From Pseudomonadota bacterium (GTDB lineage Bacteria > Pseudomonadota > Gammaproteobacteria > Burkholderiales > Casimicrobiaceae), in NCBI GenBank assembly GCA_018241745.1, contig JAFEDG010000146.1, positions 26,767-90,766 of the forward strand: DNA of 64,000 nt. The letters run 5' to 3'. Every line of letters begins with the position of its first letter. Position 1 is the stretch's first letter. Shown one piece after another: positions 57,060-64,000 of this stretch. The notes beneath the pieces are model-generated. The model made no database searches and was not told the origin of the DNA. It worked only from the letters and a program-made list of their open reading frames with translations. The position numbers were made by a program, and so were the translations under genes.

Positions 57060-58343
57060 GAGCAGCTCGACGACGAAGCCCCCGAGCGCGCGGATGCGCA
57101 CAGGCCACGGCCACGACTCCGGCGCGTCCGGCGGCGGCGCGATGCCGCGGGTCTGCACGAGACTGCGCACGAAATCGACTTCGATCCCCTGCTCGAGCGC
57201 GAGCGCGCACAGCCGCGCGCCGAATGCAGGCAAGCCATCGAACGTGTCATAGAACTGGCGCTCGCGGACGCGGCGCCAGGCCGCCGCGAAGTGCGCCAGG
57301 CCCGTTTCGCGCTCGCCTCGCTGCAGCACCGACCATGCCTCGACGAACGCGATCATGTCCTCGATTTCGTCGACGAAGCGCGCCGGCACCATCGGCACCG
57401 CCTCGCGCAGCAACCGCAGCGCCGCGTCGAATGCGCCGAGCGCGAGATGCGCCTGCCCTTCGCTGACCAGGTAGACGGCGAGGACCGGCGGCGGGAACGC
57501 GAGCTCCCGCGCATACCCCGTCGCCCGCGCCGCGTGGAAGACCGCGCGGTCGAGCTGGCCTTCGAGCCCGGCGAGCTTGGTCTTCAGGTACTCGAGCCGC
57601 TGCAGGTCGATGAGGCTGGCGCCATCGACCATGCCCTCGTACTCGGCCACCGCGCGCCGCACGGTGGCGACATCGCCTCCGGGCAGGCTACGTGCGACGT
57701 CGAGGTAGCTGAGGCCGCGGCGAATATCCGCGAGGCCGTGCCGCGCGACGAGCTCGCGCACGTCCGCCTCCGCCTGTCGCGCCTGGCGCGCCTCCTTCGC
57801 GTAGCCGGCCGCGCGCGTCCAGTAGATCAGGAAATGCGCAAGCCGATGGGGCGTGAGCCGCGGGTCGCCGCGCGCCGGCGCGAGCACGCTGTAGACGCGT
57901 TGGCTCAGCACCCGCAATTCGCGCGGCTCCGCGTAGTAGAGCAGCAGACGCCCTGCGGCAAAGCGGCGGTTCACGTCGAGATCCCGCTCGACGAGCGCCA
58001 GCAGCCGCTCGACGCACGTGGGCAGGAATGGATCGTCGTTGCCGAAGTACACGAGGCCCGCGAGCAGGCCCGACAGCACGAGCAACTCGTCGTCCGCGCG
58101 CCGCCACGGGAAGGCGGCATCGCGTACCGGCGCCGCGTCGACGATGAGGCGGGGGAAGTCGCGGAAGTTGCTGCGGACGTGGCCTTCGATCAGCAGCGCC
58201 GCCGCGAGCATGGCTGTCTGCGCGGGGTCGGCGGCGGCACGCGCGGCGTCCAGCGCGCGGACGATCTGCCGGTGGGCCGTCGTATCGCCGGTGTCGGCGG
58301 CGACGAGTCCCGGGATCTCGCCGGTGGGCAGTCGGCGCGGCAT
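57060..58343 (-). pseudogene. BTAD-regulator paralogue truncated before its DNA-binding half
   Basis: About 427 codons collinear with the first part of the intact regulator (for example LLYFGNDDPFLPTCVERLL; ERQFYDTFDGLPAFGARLCA; SWPWPVRIRALGGFVVEL). Homology stops at the first strand of the winged helix. The frame then continues to a stop at 56511 through out-of-frame IPTL-CTERM sequence, which would add a low-complexity Arg/Gly tail. The start ATG 58343 aligns with the intact copy. The protein would lack the wHTH and BTAD domains, so it is probably non-functional as an activator. Confidence 0.75.
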
Positions 58344-58353
58344 GTGGGGAAGT

Positions 58354-59496
58354 TTACTGTGGCGCCGCCGGCGTTTCGGCAAGTTCATAGCGGACGCTCC
58401 GTCCGCCGCCTTCCGCTCGCAGCAGGCCACGCGCGACGAGTTCCGCAAGGTCGCGCTGGGCGGTCGCCGGGCTCACGTGCGTCATATGCGCGTACTTGCG
58501 ATTGGTCATGCCGCCGATGAAACCGCCCGGACCGGCGTCGAGCAACGCGTTCAGCACTTTCCGCTGCCGGTCGTTGAGACTCGCTTGCGCGTGACGCATC
58601 CAGAAACGCGTCTTGCGCAGTACGCTTTCGATGATGCCCGTGCTGTCGCTGCACGCGGCGGCCACCTGGACGAGGAACCATTCGAGCCATGCGGTGGCGT
58701 CCAGCGATTCCACCGACAGCGCTTCGAGCGCCGCGTAGTACTCGCCGCGCACGGCCATGAAGCGGGACGACAGGCTGAAGAGTCGTGCGGCCCGCGGCTC
58801 GTCCTGCGCCAGCGCGCGATCGAGCAACGCGCGCCCGACGCGGCCGTTGCCGTCCTCGAACGGATGCAGCAGCTCGAACCAGGCGTGGGCGAGCCCGGCG
58901 CGCAGCAGGCCATCGAGGTTGCGCGGCGGCGCATCGAACCAGTCCAGGAATCGCGTGACCTGCTGCTCGAGGCCGCGCCGGGGCGGCGCCTCGTAATGCA
59001 CGCGCTCGCGCCCAACCGGCCCCGATACGATCTGCATCGGTGCCGGCCCGCGCAACGCGCCGACCCGGATTTCGGCCAGGCCAGAGCGGCCGGTTGGGAA
59101 CAGCGCGCCCTGCCAGCTCGCGAGTATCGCGAGCGTCAGCGGCGCCTGCGTGTCGCGCGTTGCTTCGAGCAGCACGTCGACGAGACCTTCGATGAAGCGC
59201 GGCGGGTTGGGCAGGCCGGTGGCCGGCAAGCCCAGCCGATTCGCGAGCGAGCTCCGCAGCGCGTCGGGGTCGAAGCGCTCGCCCTCGATCGCGCTGGTCG
59301 CGATGCCTTCTGCGGTCAGCACCTCGAAGCGGGCGCGCAGGTCGGAATCGGGATCGAGCAGGCGTGCCATGCCCGTCAACTCGCCCTGCGCTTTGCGCGC
59401 TGCAGCCAGCGGCGCCGTGAGATGGGCCGGATCCCAGCGGAATACGGGCCAGCCGGGGTGCTGCCAGATCCAGCGCTTGAGCTGTTTGTCAGCCAT
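58354..59496 (-). CDS. Fic-family AMP transferase with N-terminal inhibitory motif and C-terminal winged helix
   Basis: 380-residue class II Fic protein. An N-terminal DUF4172-like region (KRWIWQHPGWPVFRWDPAHL) contains the inhibitory helix TSAIEGE. The active-site motif HPFEDGNGRVGR is complete, so AMPylation/deAMPylation activity is expected. The C-terminal 70 residues look like a winged helix (VSPATAQRDLAELVARGLL). The ATG at 59496 lies within a 33-bp palindrome (59493-59525), suggesting autoregulation by the winged helix. It ends 10 bp before the regulator remnant. The target protein is unknown. Confidence 0.9.
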   Translation of the reverse strand: MADKQLKRWIWQHPGWPVFRWDPAHLTAPLAAARKAQGELTGMARLLDPDSDLRARFEVLTAEGIATSAIEGERFDPDALRSSLANRLGLPATGLPNPPRFIEGLVDVLLEATRDTQAPLTLAILASWQGALFPTGRSGLAEIRVGALRGPAPMQIVSGPVGRERVHYEAPPRRGLEQQVTRFLDWFDAPPRNLDGLLRAGLAHAWFELLHPFEDGNGRVGRALLDRALAQDEPRAARLFSLSSRFMAVRGEYYAALEALSVESLDATAWLEWFLVQVAAACSDSTGIIESVLRKTRFWMRHAQASLNDRQRKVLNALLDAGPGGFIGGMTNRKYAHMTHVSPATAQRDLAELVARGLLRAEGGGRSVRYELAETPAAPQ

Positions 59497-59525
59497 AATC
59501 AAATCATTAATTGAGGTGATTATGG
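59493..59525. promoter_or_regulatory. AT-rich palindrome over the fic start codon
   Basis: CCATAATCA (59493-59501) and TGATTATGG (59517-59525) are perfectly complementary 9-bp arms around an AT-rich centre. The stretch stands out from the GC-rich surroundings and covers the fic ATG, where a repressor would block expression. Confidence 0.55.
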
Positions 59526-59610
59526 AGACTTATCGCCTCATCGCGCAAGCCTCCCCTTGGCGGACGGCAAGCTTCCGCAGGCGTCATGGCGTTGCGACGG
59601 TAGTGCATGA

Positions 59611-59630
59611 TACCGTATATCCATACGGTC
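59611..59630. promoter_or_regulatory. Variant SOS (LexA) box upstream of dnaE2
   Basis: TACCGTATATCCATACGGTC: a near-perfect palindrome (ACCGTAT/ATACGGT arms) equal to the E. coli SOS consensus frame except for symmetric CTGT to CCGT and ACAG to ACGG changes. It lies 29 bp before the dnaE2 start and overlaps the likely -10 (TTGCGA at 59592, then GTATAT 17 bp later). Confidence 0.75.
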
Positions 59631-59658
59631 ATTACCAGGCCGCAATGCGTCCCTTCGA

Positions 59659-62600
59659 TTGCCAGCGGTGTCCAACGTCCCTTCCCTGCCCCCCTACGCC
59701 GAGCTGCATTGCCTGTCCAACTTCTCGTTCCTGCGCGGCGCGTCGCACCCGGAGGAACTGGTCGACCAGGCCGTCACGTTCGGCTATCGCGCGCTCGCCG
59801 TCACCGACGAATGCTCGCTGGCCGGCGTCGTGCGCGCGCACATGGCGGCCCGGGCGCAGCGCGAGGTTTGGGAAAGGAACGCCGGCACGGTGCCACGGCC
59901 GGACGCGCCGCTCGCGCTGATCGTCGGCAGCGAGTTCACGCTGGCCGACGGCCTGAAGCTGGTGCTGCTGGCCACCGACCGCGACAGCTATGGCGACCTC
60001 GCGCAGCTGATCACGCAAGGCCGGCGCCGCGCGGTGAAAGGGCATTACGTGCTGACGCGCGACGACGTCGCCGCGCTCGGCACGCGCTGCCAGGCCTTGT
60101 GGGTGCCGGGGCCGCATCGCGACGGCACGCGGCTGGCCGGCGAAGCGCGCTTCGTCGCCGAGGCTTTCGGCCGCACGGCCGCGATCGCGTTCGCGCATCA
60201 CGCGCGCGGCGACGAGGCCGCGCGGCTCGCGACGCTCACGCGGATCAGCCGCGCGAGCGGGCTCGCGCTCGTCGCGGCCGGCGACGTGCACATGCACGTC
60301 CGTGCGCGCCGGATGCTGCAGGACACGCTGACGGCGATCCGGCTGAAGAAGCCGCTCGCCGCATGCGGCCACGCGCTGTTCCCCAACGGCGAGCACGCGC
60401 TGCGCTCGCGCGGGCGCCTCGCCACGCTCTATCCGCCGGCACTGATGGCCGCCACCGTCGCGCTCGCCGAGCGCTGCCGCTTCTCGCTGGACGAGCTCCG
60501 CTACGAATACCCGGAGGAGATCGTTCCCGCCGGCAAGACGGCAATCGCGCACCTGCGCGACCTGGTCGCGGCCGGCGCGCTGCAGCGCTATGCGCATCGC
60601 GCGCCGGATCCGGCGCAGCCGGTGCCCGCCAAGGTGACGCGGCTGCTCGCGCACGAGCTCGCGCTGATCGAAAAGCTCCGGTACGAGCCGTTCTTCCTGA
60701 CGGTGCACGACATCGTCGTCGAAGCGCGCCGCCTGGGCATCCTGTGCCAGGGGCGCGGCTCGGCCGCCAATTCCGCGGTCTGCTACGTGCTGGGCATCAC
60801 GGAAGTGGATCCGGCGCTGCAGTCGACGCTCGTCGGCCGCTTCATGAGCGAGGAGCGCAAGGGCGAGCCGCCGGACATCGACGTCGACTTCGAGCACCAG
60901 CGGCGCGAGGAAGTGATGCAGTACGTGTACAACAAGTACGGGCGCGAGCGGACGGCGCTCGCCGCCACCGTCATCTGCTACCGCGCCAAGAGCGCGGTGC
61001 GCGACGTCGGCAAAGCGCTCGGCATCGAGCCGGCGCAGCTCGACCGGCTGTGCAGGCTCTTCGCGTGGTGGGACCGCCGCGAGATCGCCGACGAGCGGTT
61101 GCGCGAGGCCGGCTTCGATCCCGCAGCGCCCATCATCCGGCTCCTCACGGACCTCGTCGACACGCTGCAGGGCTTCCCGCGCCACCTGTCGCAGCACGTG
61201 GGCGGCTTTGTCATCGCGCGCGACCGCATCGACCGCCTGGTGCCCATCGAGAACGCGGCGATGAACGAGCGCACGATGATCGAATGGGACAAGGACGACC
61301 TGGAGGCGCTGGGCCTCATCAAGGTCGACTGCCTCGCGCTCGGCATGCTGTCCGCCATCCGCCGCGCGCTGGAGATGATCTCCGGCACGGCCGGCCACAC
61401 GGTGACGATGGCGGACATCCCGCCGCACGACGATGCGGTGTACGCGATGCTGCAGAAGGCCGACACGATCGGCGTGTTCCAGGTGGAATCGCGCGCGCAG
61501 CAGTCGATGCTGCCACGGCTCAAACCCGCGTGCTTCTACGACCTGGTCGTCGAGATCGCGATCGTGCGGCCCGGGCCCATCCAGGGCGGCATGGTGCACC
61601 CTTACCTCAAGCGGCGGCGCGAGCGCGAGCGCGACCCCGACGTCAAGTTCGACTACCCGAGTCCCGCGATCGAGAACGTGCTCGGCCGCACGCTGGGCGT
61701 GCCGATCTTCCAGGAGCAGGTGATGCAGCTCGCGATCGAGGCGGCCGGCTTCACGGAAGGCGAAGCCGACCAGCTGCGGCGCTCGATGGCCGCGTGGAAG
61801 CGCAAGGGCGGCCTCGAGAAATACGAAGGCAAGCTGCGCGACGGCATGCTCGCGCGCGGCTACAGCGCCGCGTTCGCGGGCCAGCTGTTCGAGCAGATCA
61901 AGGGCTTCGGCGAATACGGCTTTCCCGAGTCGCACTCGGCGTCGTTCGCCAAGATCGCGTACGTGTCCGCATGGCTCAAGCTCTACCACCCCGCCGCGTT
62001 CACCGGCGCGTTGCTCAATTCGCAGCCGATGGGCTTCTACGCGCCGTCGCAGCTGATCCAGGACGCCCGCCGGCACGGCGTCGTCGTGCTGGATGCCGAC
62101 GTCAAGTGCAGCGCGTGGGACTGCGAACTCGGGTCCGACCCTGTTTTCCGTGGGTCGGTCGCGCATCCGCCGTCACGGGAAACAGGGTCGGACCCGTTGC
62201 GGCTCGGCCTGCGGATGATCAAGGGCCTCAGCGAAGCCGCGGGCCAGCGCATCGTCGCGGCGCGTGCCGAGCGCCCGTTCGCCGACGTCGCGGATCTCGC
62301 CCACCGCGCGGCGCTTGACCGCCGCGAGCTCGCCGCGCTCGCCAACGGCCGCGCGCTCGCATCGCTGGCCGGCGATCGCCATCGTGCCGCATGGAAGGTT
62401 GCGGGCATCGAGCACCTGCCGGGCCTGCTCGCAGGGGCGCCGCTCGCCGACGCGGACGTCGCGCTCGAGCCGCCGACGGCGGGCCAGGACCTTGTCGCGG
62501 ACTATCGCCACCTGGGCTACACGCTGGGACCGCATCCGGCCGCGATGCTGCGCGACCGGCTCGCGGCACGGCGCCTCGTCACCGCGGAACAGGTGGCGGC

Positions 62601-62895
62601 CACGCCCACCGGCCGCATCGTGCGCACCGCCGGCATCGTCGTCGGCCGCCAGCGTCCCGGCACCGCGGGCGGCGTCGTGTTCGTCACGCTCGAGGACGAG
62701 ACCGGCAGTACCAACGTGATCGTGTGGCGCGACCTGGGCGAGCGGCAGCGCAAGGAGCTGCTGACGGCGCGGCTGATGGCCGTCTACGGCAAGGTGGAGC
62801 GCGACGGCGTCGTCGTGCACCTGATCGCCGAGAAGCTCGTGGACCTGACGCCGATGCTGGGACCGCTGGAGACGCGATCGCGGGACTTCCACTGA
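59659..62895 (+). CDS. dnaE2: Error-prone DNA polymerase DnaE2 (ImuC) with repeat-derived insertion
   Basis: Third mutasome component, a C-family polymerase of 1078 residues. The PHP domain starts with YAELHCLSNFSFLRGASHPE. The palm has the catalytic aspartates in PPDIDVDFEHQRREEV and the QGRGSAANS loop. Later motifs include EWDKDDLEALGLIKVDCLAL and FPESHSASFAKIAYVSAWLK. The C-terminal OB fold is present (RTAGIVVGRQRPGTAGGVVF). Residues about 824-846 are encoded by a GGTCCGACCC hairpin repeat. The start is TTG at 59659 or GTG at 59668. It is preceded by a LexA box but separated from imuA/imuB. Confidence 0.92.
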   Translation: MPAVSNVPSLPPYAELHCLSNFSFLRGASHPEELVDQAVTFGYRALAVTDECSLAGVVRAHMAARAQREVWERNAGTVPRPDAPLALIVGSEFTLADGLKLVLLATDRDSYGDLAQLITQGRRRAVKGHYVLTRDDVAALGTRCQALWVPGPHRDGTRLAGEARFVAEAFGRTAAIAFAHHARGDEAARLATLTRISRASGLALVAAGDVHMHVRARRMLQDTLTAIRLKKPLAACGHALFPNGEHALRSRGRLATLYPPALMAATVALAERCRFSLDELRYEYPEEIVPAGKTAIAHLRDLVAAGALQRYAHRAPDPAQPVPAKVTRLLAHELALIEKLRYEPFFLTVHDIVVEARRLGILCQGRGSAANSAVCYVLGITEVDPALQSTLVGRFMSEERKGEPPDIDVDFEHQRREEVMQYVYNKYGRERTALAATVICYRAKSAVRDVGKALGIEPAQLDRLCRLFAWWDRREIADERLREAGFDPAAPIIRLLTDLVDTLQGFPRHLSQHVGGFVIARDRIDRLVPIENAAMNERTMIEWDKDDLEALGLIKVDCLALGMLSAIRRALEMISGTAGHTVTMADIPPHDDAVYAMLQKADTIGVFQVESRAQQSMLPRLKPACFYDLVVEIAIVRPGPIQGGMVHPYLKRRRERERDPDVKFDYPSPAIENVLGRTLGVPIFQEQVMQLAIEAAGFTEGEADQLRRSMAAWKRKGGLEKYEGKLRDGMLARGYSAAFAGQLFEQIKGFGEYGFPESHSASFAKIAYVSAWLKLYHPAAFTGALLNSQPMGFYAPSQLIQDARRHGVVVLDADVKCSAWDCELGSDPVFRGSVAHPPSRETGSDPLRLGLRMIKGLSEAAGQRIVAARAERPFADVADLAHRAALDRRELAALANGRALASLAGDRHRAAWKVAGIEHLPGLLAGAPLADADVALEPPTAGQDLVADYRHLGYTLGPHPAAMLRDRLAARRLVTAEQVAATPTGRIVRTAGIVVGRQRPGTAGGVVFVTLEDETGSTNVIVWRDLGERQRKELLTARLMAVYGKVERDGVVVHLIAEKLVDLTPMLGPLETRSRDFH
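62130..62196. repeat. GGTCCGACCC palindromic repeat inserted in dnaE2
   Basis: 23-bp arms (62130-62152 and 62174-62196) with one mismatch around a 21-nt loop. The arms start CGGGTCCGACCCTGTTTTCC and share GGTCCGACCCTnTTT with the intergenic copy at 51478-51515. It is translated in frame as GSDPVF ... ETGSDP without disrupting dnaE2. Confidence 0.85.
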
Positions 62896-62923
62896 CCGCG
62901 GCGCGGCCGCCGCTACGCCATCG

Positions 62924-63925
62924 CTACGCTGCGGCGTCCGCGCGCGCCGCCTTGGCCACGCCCACCGGTGCGACGTGCCCCGGGTCGACGCCGTTCTTCA
63001 CCGCCGTGATCTCGGCGAGGATCGAGATCGCGATCTCGGGTGGCGTGCGGCTGCCGATGTAGAGCCCGATCGGCCCGTGCAGCCGCGCGATCTCGGCCGG
63101 CGCCACGTCGAATTCCAGCAGCCGCTCGCGGCGCTTCTCGTTGTTCTTGCGCGAGCCCAGCGCGCCGACGTAGAACGCCGGCGATTTCAACGCTTCCATC
63201 AGCGCGAGGTCGTCGAGCTTGGGATCGTGCGTCAGCGCCACGACCGCGCAGCGCTCGTCGAGCTTCATCGCCTTCACCGTGTCATCCGGCATCGTGCGTA
63301 CCAGCGTTACGCCGCCGATGTCGAACGTTTCCGAATACTCGTCCCGCGGGTCGCACACGGTGACGTGGTAGCCAAGGCCCACGGCGATCGAGGCGAGGTA
63401 CTTCGACAACTGCGACGCGCCGATGACCAGCATCCGGTAGCGCGGCCCGTGGATCGTGACGAGCGTCCGGCCGTCGAACGTGAGGCCGTCGCTGGCCGTG
63501 GCGGGATGCAGTGTCGCGAGGCCGGTGACGAGATCCAGCTTGCGGGCGACGAGATGACCTTCGCCCACCTCGTGCAGCAGTGCGCGCATGCCGGACTCGC
63601 GCGTCAGCGGCTCCAGCACGAGCTCCAGCGTCCCGCCGCAGGGCAGCCCGAAGCGGCGCGCCTGGTCGGCGGTCACGCCGTACTTCACGGCTTCCGCCTT
63701 CTGCGCCCCGAGGCCGTCCTTGCGGACCCGGTACACGATGTCGTCCTCGATGCAGCCGCCGGACACCGACCCGACGACGAGCCCGTCGTCGCGCACGGCG
63801 AGCATCGCGCCCTCCGGGCGTGGCGCGCTGCCCCAGGTCTTCACGAACGTCGCGAGCAGCACGCCACGGCCTTCCTCGAGCCATTCCGCACTGTGCTTCA
63901 GCACTTCGAAATCGACGCTGTCCAT
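62924..63925 (-). CDS. XdhC-family molybdenum cofactor insertion/maturation protein
   Basis: 333-residue XdhC/CoxI-type protein that prepares molybdenum cofactor for xanthine-dehydrogenase-like enzymes. The N-terminal domain has GVLLATFVKTWGSAPRPEGA and the conserved cysteine motif VGSVSGGCIEDDIV, then GLPCGGTLELVLEP. The C-terminal Rossmann domain contains MLVIGASQLSKYLASIAVGLGY and YVGALGSRKNNEKRRERL. It starts with ATG at 63925. No molybdenum hydroxylase gene is within the window, but one may lie just outside the right edge. Confidence 0.9.
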   Translation of the reverse strand: MDSVDFEVLKHSAEWLEEGRGVLLATFVKTWGSAPRPEGAMLAVRDDGLVVGSVSGGCIEDDIVYRVRKDGLGAQKAEAVKYGVTADQARRFGLPCGGTLELVLEPLTRESGMRALLHEVGEGHLVARKLDLVTGLATLHPATASDGLTFDGRTLVTIHGPRYRMLVIGASQLSKYLASIAVGLGYHVTVCDPRDEYSETFDIGGVTLVRTMPDDTVKAMKLDERCAVVALTHDPKLDDLALMEALKSPAFYVGALGSRKNNEKRRERLLEFDVAPAEIARLHGPIGLYIGSRTPPEIAISILAEITAVKNGVDPGHVAPVGVAKAARADAAA

Positions 63926-64000
63926 GGGGTCTCCAGGCGTTGCGGATCGTCCGTCCGCGTCAGAATTGTCCCTTGTGCGTGTACAGCCATGCAAGCAGCA

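Noticed and set aside
59522..59658. Small plus-strand frame beginning in the fic palindrome
   Set aside because: It runs through the LexA box and into dnaE2 in another frame, has no ribosome site, and resembles nothing known.

Overview
The window looks like a chromosomal segment of a very GC-rich betaproteobacterium, most likely Burkholderiales or a close relative. The signs are the dapC/dapD/dapE/prmB and map-glnD neighbourhoods, a TctBA transporter, a polyhydroxyalkanoate phasin, IPTL-CTERM surface proteins and a LexA-controlled imuA/imuB/dnaE2 mutagenesis system. The genus cannot be named from the sequence. Coding density is high. No rRNA, CRISPR array, prophage or replication origin was seen. 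The only clear mobile gene is one IS110-type element.

Layout. 1-13133: housekeeping block with the 5' part of gspC (type II secretion, cut by the left edge), dapC, a LytS/LytTR two-component pair, dapD, map, glnD, a convergent def/5'-methylthio-nucleoside phosphorylase pair, pilU, dapE and prmB. 13134-13621: non-coding stretch with two inverted copies of a palindromic 87-nt repeat. 13622-17655: MscS channel with a cyclic-nucleotide domain, a ThDP enzyme and a DUF6065-like protein. 17671-22967: MarR-controlled EmrAB/outer-membrane-factor efflux operon. 23324-29299: TctBA, a DsbA-like protein, Dps overlapping a cNMP-patatin, and a SYLF protein. 29422-34960: ene-reductase, cytochrome c, MFS transporter and a DUF3300/DUF2950 pair. 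35139-36327: IS110 element. 36323-42425: degenerate GGDEF protein, PaiB-like protein, tRNA-Leu, PLD protein, ABC exporter, phasin and MgtC. 42495-47471: lexA-gst-voc-imuA-dinB-imuB. 47580-53196: secreted protein, Tat Mo-oxidoreductase with cytochrome b, SrkA kinase and M14 peptidase. 53277-58343: duplicated BTAD-regulator/IPTL-CTERM module, one copy broken. 58354-59496: Fic protein. 59659-62895: dnaE2. 62924-63925: xdhC.

The most interesting signals follow. (1) A variant SOS box (CCGT-N8-ACGG rather than CTGT-N8-ACAG) lies before both lexA and the distant dnaE2, and LexA has substitutions in its recognition helix. (2) A GGTCCGACCC hairpin repeat is inserted in frame in dnaE2, and a second copy supplies the C-terminus of the M14 peptidase. 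(3) Paired 87-nt palindromic elements have a conserved core and stems that vary but stay complementary. (4) A tandem regulator/IPTL-CTERM module has one copy collapsed by a deletion, and the intact target promoter carries an 11-bp-period direct repeat next to its -10. (5) An IS110 element has a structured non-coding left end that may encode a bridge RNA.
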